Part shown: positions 1 to 9,963 of the stretch, one piece after another
Layout: each line of letters begins with the position of its first letter
Position numbering within the stretch: the first letter of the stretch is position 1
NCBI GenBank assembly: GCA_016706685.1
Contig: JADJJE010000050.1
Span: forward strand, 62,001 to 126,000
Length of the DNA stretch: 64,000 nt
Reading direction: 5' to 3'
Source: Sandaracinaceae bacterium
Lineage (GTDB): Bacteria > Myxococcota_A > Polyangia > Polyangiales > Houyiibacteriaceae
The notes under the pieces: model-generated
What the model saw: only the letters and a program-made list of their open reading frames with translations
The model's database searches: none
What the model was told of the DNA's origin: nothing
Position numbers and translations under genes: made by a program

Positions 1-2
1 GG

Positions 3-251
3 CCTGCGGTCCTCCCGAACATCGGCTTCGCCTCTCAGCTCCAGGCCCTCGAGCACACGCTGCGCCCGGACGCGCGGCCCCCTGGGGTGCCATCGTCGCT
101 GGCGCGCTACCTCCGTGAAGTGTGCTGCGTCCCCGCGGAGGTCGACGTCATTCAGGACATGTTGGAGCGGCACCACCACCATGCTCCGACGGCCATTCGG
201 GCGATCTTCGGCGGTGAGATACCCCGCGTCGTCCAGGGCGTTCGCGACTGA
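3..251 (+). CDS. C-terminal end of a dual-specificity phosphatase-like protein (5' truncated)
   Basis: Frame 3 is open from the window edge to TGA at 249-251 and gives 82 residues. It begins PAVLPNIGFASQLQALE. The PN-GF--QL---E pattern is how the last helices of dual-specificity (DSPc) tyrosine phosphatases normally look. The CX5R catalytic loop would lie upstream, outside the window. The tail carries a His-rich stretch (ERHHHHAP) and ends GVRD. Seen: the open frame and the motif. Inferred: the family. A different fold cannot be excluded from the C-terminus alone. Confidence 0.5.
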   Translation, partial: PAVLPNIGFASQLQALEHTLRPDARPPGVPSSLARYLREVCCVPAEVDVIQDMLERHHHHAPTAIRAIFGGEIPRVVQGVRD

Positions 252-314
252 CGAACGGGGCGACGGAACCACCGCGAGTCCCGACTGCGCGCCAGTGCTA
301 CGCTCCACAGCAGG

Positions 315-1294
315 ATGACGGACACCGACGGGAGCATGACCGACCGATGGATGGGCGTGTTCCGCTCCATGGAGCGTGAACCCATCGGCGAAGCCCGCTA
401 CGCGCGGGCGCAAGCGCACAAGCGCCGCAGCCCGGCCCTCGCTCTCGTGGGCCTCGTGCTGGTGGCTGGGCCCAGCATCCTGACCGCGGTCGCTGTCGTG
501 TTGGACTCGACGCGGCTCATTGCATACGCCTTGCTCGCATGGATTGGGGCCCGGTCCTCGGCGCCGGGCCGCTGCACTCGGGCTCAAGCGCCTCCAGCAC
601 CTACGCGGAATCCAGCCGGACAGTGAGGTCGAGGTCTTCGTAGGAGCGGCAACCGCGCCCGGGTTCCGCTCGACACCGGGCGGCGCGAACGACCGAACGA
701 CCGGACGACTCCTGTCCGCTCGCGTCATCGAAGAAGCGCGCACCCATCGTTTGGTCGTACACCCCGAGACCGGCCTACTCCTCCGGAGGTGGACGGCGCG
801 CTCGTGAAGGAGTTCGTGGGCGGCGACATGACCATCACGGCCCGCGTCCCGGGCGGGTCTGCGAGGACCCCGCCGCGACGGGCGCGCCTCTTGAGCGTCC
901 TCGAGAAGCACGAACTGAGGCACATCACCCACCGCCTCACGCGCGGGACTTTGGGGCCCGCTGCTCGGCGCCGCATCGGCAGCCACTGCTGTAGTCTTTC
1001 TCCTACGGACCATCACATCGGATGGAGACCCGGAACCCCACGTTGTGGTCGCGGTCGTCACGGTCTGCGTGCTCCCTGCTCATCGCTGCGGCGGTCGACC
1101 GGTGGTACCGGCGCCGGCGCCGCGCGACGCTCCAACGCGACGGCGAAGCGGGCCTTCACCGCACGGACGACCGCTGGCTGCTGCCCGAGTCGGGTATCTG
1201 CTGGGAGGAGAACGGCCGGCCCGGCCCGCTTCGACTCGTCGGTGGAGGCCTGGGCAGTGAAGCGGACGGTCGGACACGACCAGTGATGTTCTAG
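315..1294 (+). pseudogene. Multi-pass membrane protein, broken by several frameshifts
   Basis: The reading starts at ATG 315 (MTDTDGSMTDRWMGVF) with a hydrophobic segment LALVGLVLVAGPSILTAVAV. It then jumps frame near 555 into LKRLQHLRGIQPDSEVEVFVG, near 785 into VDGALVKEFVGGDMTITARV, near 960 into LLGAASAATAVVFLLRTITS, and near 1075 into SLLIAAAVDRWYRRRRRATL, ending at 1294. Each piece has sensible hydrophobic or charged composition, and consecutive pieces abut with no missing length. That suggests one protein of about 320 residues with three or four membrane segments and single-base indels. I recognise no family. The frameshifts may be sequencing errors. Confidence 0.4.
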
Positions 1295-1468
1295 TGGCCC
1301 CAGCCTGCCCGCCGCGCCGCCCTCACGGCGTCGAGACGAGCACGCCTTCGTGCGGAAGTGCGACAGCGAACACTCCGCCACGTCGCCTGCAGAGAGCGCG
1401 GGCCATCGCATCGGTGTCGGCCCACATCGGCTTGTGGCGCCCCGAGCACGGCCTGCTACGGCTCGGCA

Positions 1469-2109
1469 ATGCGCTACCCAGACCTCATCTTCGATCTGGA
1501 CGACACGCCGATCGACTCCTTCGCACCCTATGTGGCGGCCACCAGCGCGTGGCGGAGGAGCTTCGCATGCGCGTGCCCTCACGCGACGAGCTGGCGTGGT
1601 GTACCTGAACACGTGGGAGCGCACGCTCGAGCGCATGTGGCCCGACACGGACCTCGACCCGTTCCGTGGCGCGCTACGCGGAACTGACGCACGAGTATGT
1701 GTACCCGCCCGTCACGGGGGTGCTGGATTCGCTCGGGCAGCTGCGCGAGCGCGGACACCGACTTTGGATCGTCACCAAGCGCTCACGCAGGCTCCTCTCC
1801 CTGCGCATGCAGCAGGCGGGGCTCGCCGCCGAGCACTTTCACGGCATCTTCGCCTTCGAGGACCAGCCCGTGACCAAGCCCGACCCGCGCTGCTTCGAGC
1901 CGGTCTGGCAGGCCGGCGCGCGCCCCGAGCAGAGCCTCTACGTGGGCGACCGGGTGGACGACCAGCTCGCCGCCTCCTCGGCTGGGGTGGTGTTCGTGGC
2001 CGTGGCTACCGGACCCGAGGGAGCCGTCGCGTGGGAGCGCATCGTGCCCGCGAGCCATCGCCTCGAGAGCGCGGCCGAGCTGCCCGCGTGGTTGGCCGAG
2101 CACGGCTGA
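1469..2109 (+). pseudogene. HAD-superfamily phosphatase (phosphoglycolate phosphatase-like), frameshifted
   Basis: The start ATG 1469 gives MRYPDLIFDLDDTPIDSFAP, with motif I as DLDDT where most family members have DLDGT. The frame breaks near 1545 (VAEELRMRVPSRDELAW continues in another frame), near 1600 (YLNTWERTLERMWPDTDLDP) and near 1665. The last 147 residues are continuous: motif II region IVTKRS, then VTKPDPRCFEPV (motif III Lys) and YVGDRVDDQLAA (motif IV acidic pair), ending at TGA 2107-2109. The cap and core have the usual length of about 212 residues. All motifs are intact, so the gene is probably functional in the organism and the indels technical. Substrate unknown. Confidence 0.72.
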
Positions 2110-2191
2110 AGCCACCGCGCGGTGAGTTCTCGGTGGGGCATGGCGGTCTCCTTCGTCGGAGGGCGCGGCCACGGGTGCTACGCTGTCTTGC

Positions 2192-3585
2192 GTGACGCCT
2201 CGACACCACCATGCCTCCACGCGCATCCCCCTTACCGCGAATCTACTGCTCGTCGTCTTCCTCGCGGTGGGCTGTGGACCGGGGCACCGGCACACAGACG
2301 ACGGCGGCACGAACACCGACACGGGGACGGTCACGGACGCTGGCCCGAACACGCGCGTCTTCACGTTCGAGGACCACGGCTTCGTGAACCCCTTCACCGG
2401 CGGGGTCGCGTGGGAGACGACCGAGAACGCCGACGTGCTCGCCATGGAGTGGGCGTTCATCGGGCTGTCGGATGTGTATGCCACGTGCTCCGCTGCGCCC
2501 GACTGGACGCAGGTGGACGCCTTCCTCGTGAACGTGGCGGCGCGCGGGCATCAAGCCATCCTGCGCCCCGTCGTCATCGGACCGGGCTACGGCGCCGGGA
2601 GCTACGCCCCTCGGACCTGGCCACCAGCAACTTCAGCTACGACGGCGACACGTACGAGAACCCGCGCTGGGACCTGACCGCCGTGCAGAGCTGCATCCTG
2701 CAGTTCATCGATGCGTTCGCCGTGCGCTACCGTGATGACCAGCGGGTGGCCTACATCCAGATGGGCCTCGTGGGCTTGTGGGGCGAGCACCACCTCGATG
2801 GAGGCCCGTACACGGCCGCGAGCTTCCCGTCGGACGCCTTCCAGAAGACCATGATCGAGCACTACCTGGACGGCTTCGGGACCGGCTCGTCGGACCTGCT
2901 CTGCTCCGTGTCGCTCGACGCCGCGCAGAGCCACGGCTTCTTCGGGTCGGCGGACGCGTCCTCGACACGGCGCGCGTGGGCTTCTTCGACGACACGCTGC
3001 TCGAGGCCAACCACGACAGCCCGGGCAACTGGCGGCAAGAGGCCGCGCCGGCCAGGCAGCTCTCCCTCCACCGGCGACACGGGTGGGGAGGCGAGGCCTT
3101 CTGGAGCGGGTGCAACAGCAACGGCTCCTGGGCCATGCCGCCGCACGACTGCGGCAACGGCGAAGGTCTCGGGGCGCAGGCCGCGCGCCTGGGTCTCGAC
3201 TACATGTTGGGCTCGAACGCCTACGACGGCAGCATCGGCCGCGCAGCCCTGCTCACGGCCTCGCAGCTCATGGGCTACAAGTTCACCGCGACCACCGTGA
3301 CTCGGCTCGGCACCGGTGACCTGGCCGTCACCGTCGAGAACACCGGCGTGGCCTACTGCCCCTACGAGGTGCAGGTCTGCACGCCGCAGGGCTGCGCCGG
3401 GGACCTCTCGACGCTCGCGCCGGGAGCCAGCGTGGTCGTCACCGTGCCCGCGTCCAGCTCGGCAATGCAGGTGCTGTCGCTCGCATCGCCGCGCCTCGCG
3501 CCGAGCAGCTCCCAGAAGATCCGCTGGAGCAACGCGGAGGCCGACCGGTGCCGCCACGCTCAGCGTCACTTTTGATGGGCCGTAG
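2192..3585 (+). pseudogene. Secreted DUF4832-like (putative glycoside-hydrolase-like) lipoprotein, frameshifted
   Basis: GTG 2192 opens a lipoprotein signal (LLLVVFLAVGC, lipobox Cys near residue 28) followed by a G/T/D-rich linker. The next ~150 residues (VFTFEDHGFVNPFTGGVAWE, PDWTQVDAFLVNVAARGHQA) continue after a frame jump near 2610 as SDLATSNFSYDGDTYENPRW and VAYIQMGLVGLWGEHH. A second jump near 2955 leads to RVGFFDDTLLEANHDSPGNW, and a third near 3545 gives the ending TLSVTFDGP with TAG at 3583-3585. The TIM-barrel-like pattern with a WGE(H/W) stretch resembles DUF4832/DUF4874 proteins. TACGCT (2179-2184) lies 7 nt before the GTG. Family call from memory of the motif style; moderate confidence. 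Confidence 0.5.
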
Positions 3586-3592
3586 GGGCATG

Positions 3593-4140
3593 CCCTTGTT
3601 CGACATCCAACCACTGCTCAGCGAGCACACGTTCAAAGCGCGGGCGCAGCGCGGGCCGTGGCGCGCGGGGTGGGTGCTGGTCGCCCTGCTCGGGTGCGCC
3701 CCGAGCTGCGTGCCAGCCACGACGGAGCCGACTACGGTGGAGCCGCAGTCGCCCGCGGCCGAGGCCGAGACCCCGCCGGGCGGGCGGAACCAGCGTGCGA
3801 CGTCCGCGTCGACGCGGTGCTCTCCTCCGAGGCTTTCCGCGGCTACCGGTCCACACCAGCCACCCGAGCCGCCGTCGACGCGCTGTCGCCCGAGCACTAC
3901 GAGCAGTGGGTCGCGGAGTCCCACGGGGCCAGCTACCTGCTCTGCACCTACCGCGTGATCGTGGAGGGCCGCGCCTACCGCTTGGAGGAGGCCCATGACA
4001 CGACCTTCGAGCCGCGCGAGTCCGCCGCTTGTGAGGCCGCACGCAGCGATGTGGCTGAGCACATCCGGGCCGTGACGCAGGGCTGCACCGACCTGCACCG
4101 TGGCGCGTACTACGGCGCGGACCTCGAGCCGATCGACTGA
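3593..4140 (+). pseudogene. Small lipoprotein of unknown function, one frameshift
   Basis: The start is ATG 3593 (or 3575) and leads to a lipoprotein signal GWVLVALLGCAPSC and a T/E/P-rich linker. The frame breaks near 3785 and resumes as CDVRVDAVLSSEAFRGYRST through to GAYYGADLEPID and TGA at 4138-4140. The mature domain is about 115 residues with four Cys and many acidic residues. It follows the DUF4832-like gene by under 20 nt and may be cotranscribed. I recognise no family. Confidence 0.42.
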
Positions 4141-4165
4141 CAGCCTGCCTGCGTCACGTCACCGG

Positions 4166-4552
4166 TCAGCGGGCCGCGGCGCGGGCCGCCAACAGCGACT
4201 CCACCGAGTGATGCATCGTGATGCGCCCTCGGAGCCCGATGTTGGCCACCGCCACCGCCGCGCGGACCAGGGGCGAGTGGAGCGCGATATGGACCTCTTC
4301 GAGCTGCGCAAGCCTGCGCATCGACCATCCGGTCGTCACGAGGTGGCACTCGTTGGTGTACCCCATCACGGCCGTCCAATCGTGAAAGCCGCGGAGCTTT
4401 CCGTGCTGGTTGATGATTTGGTCGCCATAGGCGATGAACGCGCGCGCTTCTTCGACGCGCATGTAGCCGATGACTTCGCTCGCGAAGATTCCGGGCTGGG
4501 GCATGCTCAAGGTGACCTTGCCCTCGTCGTACTCGATGGTTTGTTCCTGCAT
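4166..4552 (-). CDS. Hypothetical cytoplasmic protein, 128 aa
   Basis: ATG at 4552 (MQEQTIEYDEGKVTLSMPQP) gives a compact soluble alpha/beta-looking protein ending SLLAARAAAR. A TTG at 4570 is an alternative start in the same frame. There is no signal peptide or membrane segment. Alternating strands and helices (GKLRGFHDWTAVMGYTNECH, then a helix with RRLAQLEEVHIAL) loosely recall STAS/SpoIIAA-like proteins, but no diagnostic motif supports that. It lies 28 nt downstream of the GxGYxYP-family gene on the same strand, so cotranscription is possible. Confidence 0.6.
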   Translation of the reverse strand: MQEQTIEYDEGKVTLSMPQPGIFASEVIGYMRVEEARAFIAYGDQIINQHGKLRGFHDWTAVMGYTNECHLVTTGWSMRRLAQLEEVHIALHSPLVRAAVAVANIGLRGRITMHHSVESLLAARAAAR

Positions 4553-4580
4553 CTCGTTCTCGGCGATCAACGTTCCGCAG

Positions 4581-6311
4581 CTACGGCGCGCTGGCGGCGA
4601 CCGCGAGCTGCGCCGCCGCGTCGGCGGAGACGAGCACCACGTTGGATGGCAGGATCTGCGTGAGCGCGGTGTACGAGTTTTCGAGCGTGAGACCACCGTC
4701 GCTGGTCATGTAGACCCACGTGACCGAGCCGGGGGGGAGCGCGGCGAGGCGCTCGGACATGGCCTGAGCCGGGGTGGAAGGAGTCCCTGTCGTCCACGCC
4801 GCGCCATGAACGCGAGCGGAAGATCACCACGGCCGAGCCGTCGGAGCCGGTGATGCGCTCGTACTGCTGCTCGGCCGGCCACGCAGCGAACATATCGACC
4901 AGGTATGGCACGTTGACCGGGAAGACCCCCTGAATCTGTCCGCCCTCGTGCGCGTATCGCGGGAGGAAGCCGCTGAGGGCCCCCCTCCAGTTGGTGAACC
5001 ACTCCCAGTGCACGACGCTGCGTGTCCCCAGGAGCTCTGCGACGCTCTCGGTGTTGGCGACGACTGCTCCTGCTGCTCGGGCGGCATGGACCCCTGGATA
5101 CGCGTAGAGGTGTCCGCTGGGCGGCAGCGCGAAGTAGTCCGAGCCCGTGGACTCCGCCGCTTCGTAGTACCACTCGAGTACGTCGGGGGCGAGCTCGGGA
5201 AGGTGGGGCGAGATCGTCCAGGTGAGGGGTGGGCACGCCGGGCTTGCGCCGGCGCACCGGTCGAGTCGCTCCTCCATCCAGTCTCGCCGGGTCGACATGA
5301 TGTACCGGACGTTGTCACCATCTCCGACGACGAAGGCCACGTAGACCTTGGTGGGATCATAGGAGACAGCCTGCGGTGCATTGTGCGGAAGCTCAGCCGC
5401 GCGTCGGATCGGCGGGCGACGGCTCCCGAAGAAAGACAGGTTGGAGGTGCGCGTCGGGATCGCCCCCATGTTCGCGCTCGGGAGGCAACGGGTCTGGGCC
5501 TCGTAGAGGTAGCCCTGAACCAGCCAGGAGTCGTTGTAGCCGTACACCGGCAGCGGGGTCTCCCACCCGCTCGTTCACGATGCTGGACAAGAGCCCTCTC
5601 TCGGGTTGCCGTCGATGCAGCCGTTGATGAGGAAGACCACGAACAGCTTCTGCTCGAAGACGTAGTCGATCAGGGCGACGGACATCTCGTCGGACAGGTC
5701 AGGTTGGCAAGTCGTCGGCGTTGCGGTTGTAACCGGGATTCAGCATGGCGAGTCCCGTCGTCTGGCCCAGGTAGTTCTCGTAGACGTGCTGAGTGGCCGA
5801 CAGCCGAGTCGTCATGCCGGCGACCCTGCGTGGCGTCGACGATGGGATCGTCACACCGAATGGGCGACCCATCCGCCAGCATGGGCGCACCATGGGCCGC
5901 CGCCACGGTCAAGATGCTCGGGAGGATCTCGCGCTGCTCGGCATACGAGTATCGAACGCAGCCGAAGTCGGCCACGCACTCCTGCAGAAACTCCGGCGCC
6001 TCCTGGCTGGCGACTCGAAGCGAGGCTCAGCGCATCGAGCCAGAGTCGTCCTGCGGGACGACGCCATCGATGGCGGACTGGGAACGTCCGGGTCGCTCTG
6101 ACGAAGACGGAACCCTGAGGCGACGGTGGCTGACAGACCACGCACGCGTGTGTGGCGAGCTGCGTGGCGACGGAGTCCGTGGCCCGCACGTGCACGATTC
6201 GAAACTCCGCGGCGTAGCGCGAGGACGTGCGTGCCGACGCCGCGAACATGAGGCACGAGAAAGAGACGGGAGCGAGGATACTATGCGGGCGTGTGGAGGT
6301 CGACGGTTCAT
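4581..6311 (-). pseudogene. GxGYxYP-family putative glycoside hydrolase, frameshifted
   Basis: The clearest part (about 5547-4790) reads VYVAFVVGDGDNVRYI, LTWTISPHLPELAPDVLEWY and ALPPSGHLYAYPG. This matches the GxGYxYP C-terminal domain (gut-type carbohydrate-locus proteins). A frame jump near 4775 continues as MSERLAALPPGSVTWVYMTS and ends VSADAAAQLAVAASAP, with TAG at 4583-4581. Upstream, CVRYSYAEQREILPSILTVA, MTTRLSATQHVYENYLGQTT and DEMSVALIDYVFEQKLFVVF lie in successive frames, so at least four or five indels occur. The exact N-terminus is uncertain; ATG 6311 followed by a hydrophobic stretch is plausible. With the DUF4832-like gene nearby, it suggests carbohydrate handling. Confidence 0.6.
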
Positions 6312-6482
6312 GGCTGTCCTGGACGGAGGCTCGGGACGCGTGGCGTGGGGAGTACCCCCGCAAGTCTAGCGCAAGAGCCATGTCGGGGTCGGAGGTGAGC
6401 ACCTCGACAGGTCCGCTGGGCGACCTTCACTATTCGGTGTCTCCCAGTTCCCGCCCCTGCTGCTCCCCCAGGAACCAAGCCA

Positions 6483-7025
6483 TGACCGATCTCGCGCGCC
6501 TGCTCGCCAACGTGATTGCTTCGCCCGCCGATCCATCACCGCGTCGCGCCTACGCCGACGCGGTGCGTGCGAGCGATGCCGAGCGCGCCGAGGCTGGATC
6601 GACTGCCAGCTCGCCATGCGCGACGCCGCGTGCGCGAACGAGCCGCCGCTCCCAGGCCGCCACTGCGCGCGAAGCTTCTGGCGCACCGGCGCGGTTTCGG
6701 AGTGGGCGGCGCCGATCGTCCGCCCGGTGAACCCCATCGAGTACCATGCAGGCTTCGTGGAGTACGTGGAGGTCAACGCGGAGCAACTCGCGCAGGCCGC
6801 GCGCGTGTTGCCATCGCTCGCGCCCATCCGCCACCACGGGTGAAGAGCTCGCACGGCACGCCTGACAGCCTGGGCTGGGCCCGCGCGCTGCTCCCTGAAC
6901 GCGCTGGTCACGCTCGACGTTCGCAAGAACCAGCTCGATGACGCCGAGGCCATCCGGATCGTGACGAGCCCTGAACTCTCCAGCGTCGTGGTGCTCGACC
7001 TCGCTTGGGAATCCCGATCACTTGA
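6483..7025 (+). pseudogene. TIGR02996-type protein with LRR-like repeats, frameshifted
   Basis: ATG 6483 gives MTDLARLLANVIASPADPSP then RRAYADAV. This is the opening of the short domain found at the N-terminus of many Myxococcota and planctomycete proteins (LL..I...P.D...R..YAD). After a frame jump near 6595 it continues DCQLAMRDAACANEPPLPG and GFVEYVEVNAEQLAQAARVL. After another near 6840 it runs ALVTLDVRKNQLDDAEAIRI, leucine-rich-repeat-like. The 3' end is unclear beyond about 7025. Lineage-restricted paralogous family of unknown function. Confidence 0.55.
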
Positions 7026-7189
7026 GGCGACCCCTGCGCGCCATCCACAGTCTTCCGGTCGCTGCGCGACGTCGAGACCGCGGGACGGGCGCGGAGCCGG
7101 TGGAGCGGAGCGGCGATGACGGAGTGGTGATCCGCACCGTCCACTTTCGTTGCCCGCGGACGCTTGTGCGCAACGAACTCGGCGACGTC

Positions 7190-7875
7190 CTACGGCCGCA
7201 GGAGACCGACCCACCGGGAATTTCGACGCGCTGTGCGGGGCCCAGTGCACCGCTTGCTCTGGCGAGGCGCGCCGGATCGACTCGGTGACCGGCCGCGCCG
7301 AGCTTTCGCGGGGTCGAGACGTCCGCCGACTGCGTCCCCGTGCGTGGGTCGAGGTCGTCGAACGCCGTCCAGAACGTGCCGCCGTAGGGGCCGCCGGTCC
7401 GCTGGCAGCCCGCGCCCCGCAGCACCGACATCACCGGCCGCGAAGCCCGCCCCGTACAGCGTTCCGAGGCGCACTTCGGGCGCAAACGCCGGCGGCGCGA
7501 AGAGCGCCGCGCTGCGCCAGCACCGTTCTTCGACGGCGGGCACCGCGTCCATGTCGCAGCCCGACGCGCGGAGCGACGCCAGACGCGGTGAGCCTCGCGC
7601 GCGAACCGGCACGCCCTCGATGACGACGTGACGGCGAGCCTGACCTCGACCGCGAAGCGCCCGGCCGCAGGTGTCGAGACGCACGGGCGGGGAGCCCGGC
7701 CGCTGCTGGCCGGCCCCGTCGCGTGCCCGCACGGCCGCCCTGCGGGGGCTTGGCGTGGTAGCGGGGCTCCTGGATGGTCTGGACGTCGGCCTCCCACACC
7801 CGTGGGGGACACCCTAACCGCCGCGGCGACGCGCCCCGGGTGAGGATCCAGGCCCTGTCCGCGGGCGCTGCTCAC
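7190..7875 (-). other. Degraded or frameshifted minus-strand coding remnant, unrecognised
   Basis: No single frame is convincing. Pieces on the minus strand have balanced composition: MWEADVQTIQEPRYHAKPPQ (from 7799), VEERCWRSAALFAPPAFAPE (about 7540-7480) and RTGGPYGGTFWTAFDDLDPR (about 7400-7340). They lie in different frames in the correct order. This looks like one gene disrupted by indels, as elsewhere in the first 7.9 kb. No family recognised; boundaries are approximate. Confidence 0.25.
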
Positions 7876-7954
7876 TCTTGAGGAGCGCGAGGTCTGGACC
7901 GGCGGGAGGGCCTGTGCGCATCAGCTAGGGTGTACCACCTCGGAACCAATCCGA

Positions 7955-8827
7955 TCACAGCTTGGAGATGATCTTGTCCGCGTACTTCCGCAGCGCGCCG
8001 ATCTTCACGTCCAGCGGCTGGATGTCCGGCGCGTTGTCGTACGCGTTGCGGAACCCCACGATCACGTCCGTGATGCCCTGGTCCTCCAAACGCTTCACGC
8101 CGTCCAGCTTGAACGCGTCCATGGAGCCCGCGTGGATCTCGAAGGGCTCGTTCTCGCGGCCCGCTTCACGGCGCAGCACGGCGAGCCGGTCGAGGCAGCG
8201 CGAGAGCTCTTCGGGCGCCCCGCCCGCGAACATCCAGCCGTCGCCGAGGTAGGCCGCGCGCTTCAATGCCGCTTCGGCGTGGCCGCCGATCAGGATGGGC
8301 ACCGGCTTCTTCGGCGCGGGGCAAATCTTGATGCTGGGCAGCGTGTAGTGCTGGCCTTCGTAGGCGAAGAACTCGCCGCGCAGGAGCCCGCGGATGATGG
8401 CGATCATCTCGTCCATGCGCTTGCCGCGGGTCTTCCACTCCGTGAAGGTGACCTCGAAGTCCTCGGGCCAGGGGCTCAGGCCCACGCCGAAGCCGAAGCG
8501 GTCGTTGGTGAGCACCGCCACCGAGCTGACCGACTTGGCCACGAGCACCGGCGAGCGGATGGGCAGCTTCACGACGAAGGTGGTGAAGCGGATGGTAGAC
8601 GTCACGGCGCCCAGCGCGGGGATGAGCGAGAAGGGCTCGATGAACGGCTTGTCCGACAGGAACGCGCGGTCCCCGGTGCCGTTGTACGGGTACTTCGACT
8701 CGGAGTCCTCGGGGTAGCAGATGCTGTCGGGGATGGTGACCGACGTGTAGCCCGCTTCTTCGGCCGCCTTGGCGAGCGGCATGTAGAAGCTGGGGTCGCA
8801 CATGGACTCGGCGTAGGAGAAGCGCAT
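7955..8827 (-). CDS. LLM-class (luciferase-like) F420/flavin-dependent oxidoreductase
   Basis: 290 aa, ATG at 8827 (MRFSYAESMCDPSFYMPLAK). The TIM-barrel monooxygenase pattern is clear: AEEAGYTSVTIPDS near the N-terminus, LAVLT-type strands, GFGVGLSPWPEDFE, the EGQHYTLPSIKICPAPKKPV segment followed by PILIGGHAEAALKRAAYLGD, and DGWM. This is the arrangement of LLM-class enzymes that use F420H2 or FMNH2. The upstream SDR stop overlaps this start by one base (TGATG at 8829-8825), so the pair is translationally coupled. Substrate unknown; the SDR neighbour suggests sequential redox steps on one lipid- or ketone-like compound. An upstream in-frame ATG exists at 8863 but would overlap the SDR. Confidence 0.92.
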   Translation of the reverse strand: MRFSYAESMCDPSFYMPLAKAAEEAGYTSVTIPDSICYPEDSESKYPYNGTGDRAFLSDKPFIEPFSLIPALGAVTSTIRFTTFVVKLPIRSPVLVAKSVSSVAVLTNDRFGFGVGLSPWPEDFEVTFTEWKTRGKRMDEMIAIIRGLLRGEFFAYEGQHYTLPSIKICPAPKKPVPILIGGHAEAALKRAAYLGDGWMFAGGAPEELSRCLDRLAVLRREAGRENEPFEIHAGSMDAFKLDGVKRLEDQGITDVIVGFRNAYDNAPDIQPLDVKIGALRKYADKIISKL

Positions 8828-9837
8828 CAGACCCGCGCCCCCATCTCGCGCGTGGCGTCCCACAGCGCCTTGCCAGCGGCGGGCTCGAGCGCCAGCTCGC
8901 TGCAGGGCTTCTCGGCGCGCATGTGCAGGTACATGCCGGTGCGCCCCTCGATGCCCTTGGCCACCGCCAGGTACGTCACGGGCTCCGCCGCGACTTCGGG
9001 CGAGTTGAACGCCACGCCCATGACCGCCTTGAGCAGGGGCTTCGCCCAGTTGGGTGCGTCACGCGCCATGTTGGTGTCCACCGGCCCGGGGCACAGGTGA
9101 TGCACCGCCACGTCGGGCGTCCCGTCCGACTTCTTCAAGCGGCGCGACAGCTCCACCGCGTAGGTGCTGAGGCACAGCTTGCTGCGCCCGTAGTAGCGCA
9201 TGGCGTCGCGGATGCCGAAGTCCTCGAAGCGCGCGAGGCCCGGCAGGTCCAGCGCCGTCGCGGTGCGGTGCGCCTCGCTCGACACGAACACGATGCGCGA
9301 GCGCGGCTGACCCTTGGCGGGCCCGTTGTTGGCGTGCGTGTCGTTGGGGATCACTCCGTCGCGCAGCAGGCGGTCCACCAGCACCGTGGGCGCCAGGCAG
9401 TTCACGGCCACCATCAGCTCGAAGCCCTGCGCGGACTTGCGGCCCTCTTTGGGCACCACGCCGGCGTTGCTCACCAAGATGTCGATGCGCTCGCCGCGGT
9501 CGCGCAGCGTGTCGCACAGCTTGTGCACGCTCGCGAGGTCCGAGAGGTCCACCGAGATCATCTCGATCTGGGGGTTGCCGCTGCGCGCGCGCACCTCCTG
9601 GCCGGCCTCGGGGATGCCACCGCGGCACGGCATGATCACGCGGGCGCCGCGCGAGGCCAGCTCCACCGCCACGGCCTTGCCCAGGCCCGAGTTGCTGCCG
9701 GTCACCATCACCGTGCGCCCCTCGAGCCGGTCGCTGGGCAGCGCGCCGGGGATGAGGTTCTTCGCGTTCTTGCGGCCCAGGTTCTCGCGGATGGCGGTCC
9801 AGATGGCGGAGACGGGGTTGTCGTGGCGTTGCTGCAT
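8827..9837 (-). CDS. Short-chain dehydrogenase/reductase (SDR), retinol-dehydrogenase-like
   Basis: 336 aa. The Rossmann motif TGSNSGLGKAVAVELASRGA starts near residue 46 (TGxxxGxG), NAGVVP (NAG motif) follows, then the catalytic Ser in IVFVSSEAH and YYGRSKL as the YxxxK dyad. The ~40-residue N-terminal extension (MQQRHDNPVSAIWTAIRENL) lies before the cofactor domain. The long form with CRG after the second strand favours NADP(H) and resembles WW-domain oxidoreductase/retinol dehydrogenase relatives. It is the first gene of a two-gene operon with the LLM oxidoreductase and is divergent from the TetR gene; the shared intergenic palindrome suggests repression by that regulator. Confidence 0.93.
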   Translation of the reverse strand: MQQRHDNPVSAIWTAIRENLGRKNAKNLIPGALPSDRLEGRTVMVTGSNSGLGKAVAVELASRGARVIMPCRGGIPEAGQEVRARSGNPQIEMISVDLSDLASVHKLCDTLRDRGERIDILVSNAGVVPKEGRKSAQGFELMVAVNCLAPTVLVDRLLRDGVIPNDTHANNGPAKGQPRSRIVFVSSEAHRTATALDLPGLARFEDFGIRDAMRYYGRSKLCLSTYAVELSRRLKKSDGTPDVAVHHLCPGPVDTNMARDAPNWAKPLLKAVMGVAFNSPEVAAEPVTYLAVAKGIEGRTGMYLHMRAEKPCSELALEPAAGKALWDATREMGARV

Positions 9838-9877
9838 GGGGCTCTCGGTTGCGTTCGGAGGCGGGCGGCGCTAGCTT

Positions 9878-9895
9878 GGCTATTAGCTAGTAGCC
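9878..9895. promoter_or_regulatory. Near-palindromic putative TetR operator
   Basis: In the 126-nt gap between the divergent SDR and TetR genes, GGCTATTAGCTAGTAGCC is an 18-bp near-perfect palindrome (one mismatched pair). It is the only AT-rich spot in the gap. Extra TAGC/GTTAGCC half-sites flank it. Size and placement fit a TetR-family dimer site controlling both directions. Binding is inferred. Confidence 0.5.
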
Positions 9896-9963
9896 GTTAG
9901 CCACCACTGAGTAGCCCAGCCCGCGCCGGAGATCAAGGGCGGGTGAGCAGGCGAGGATCCCCG

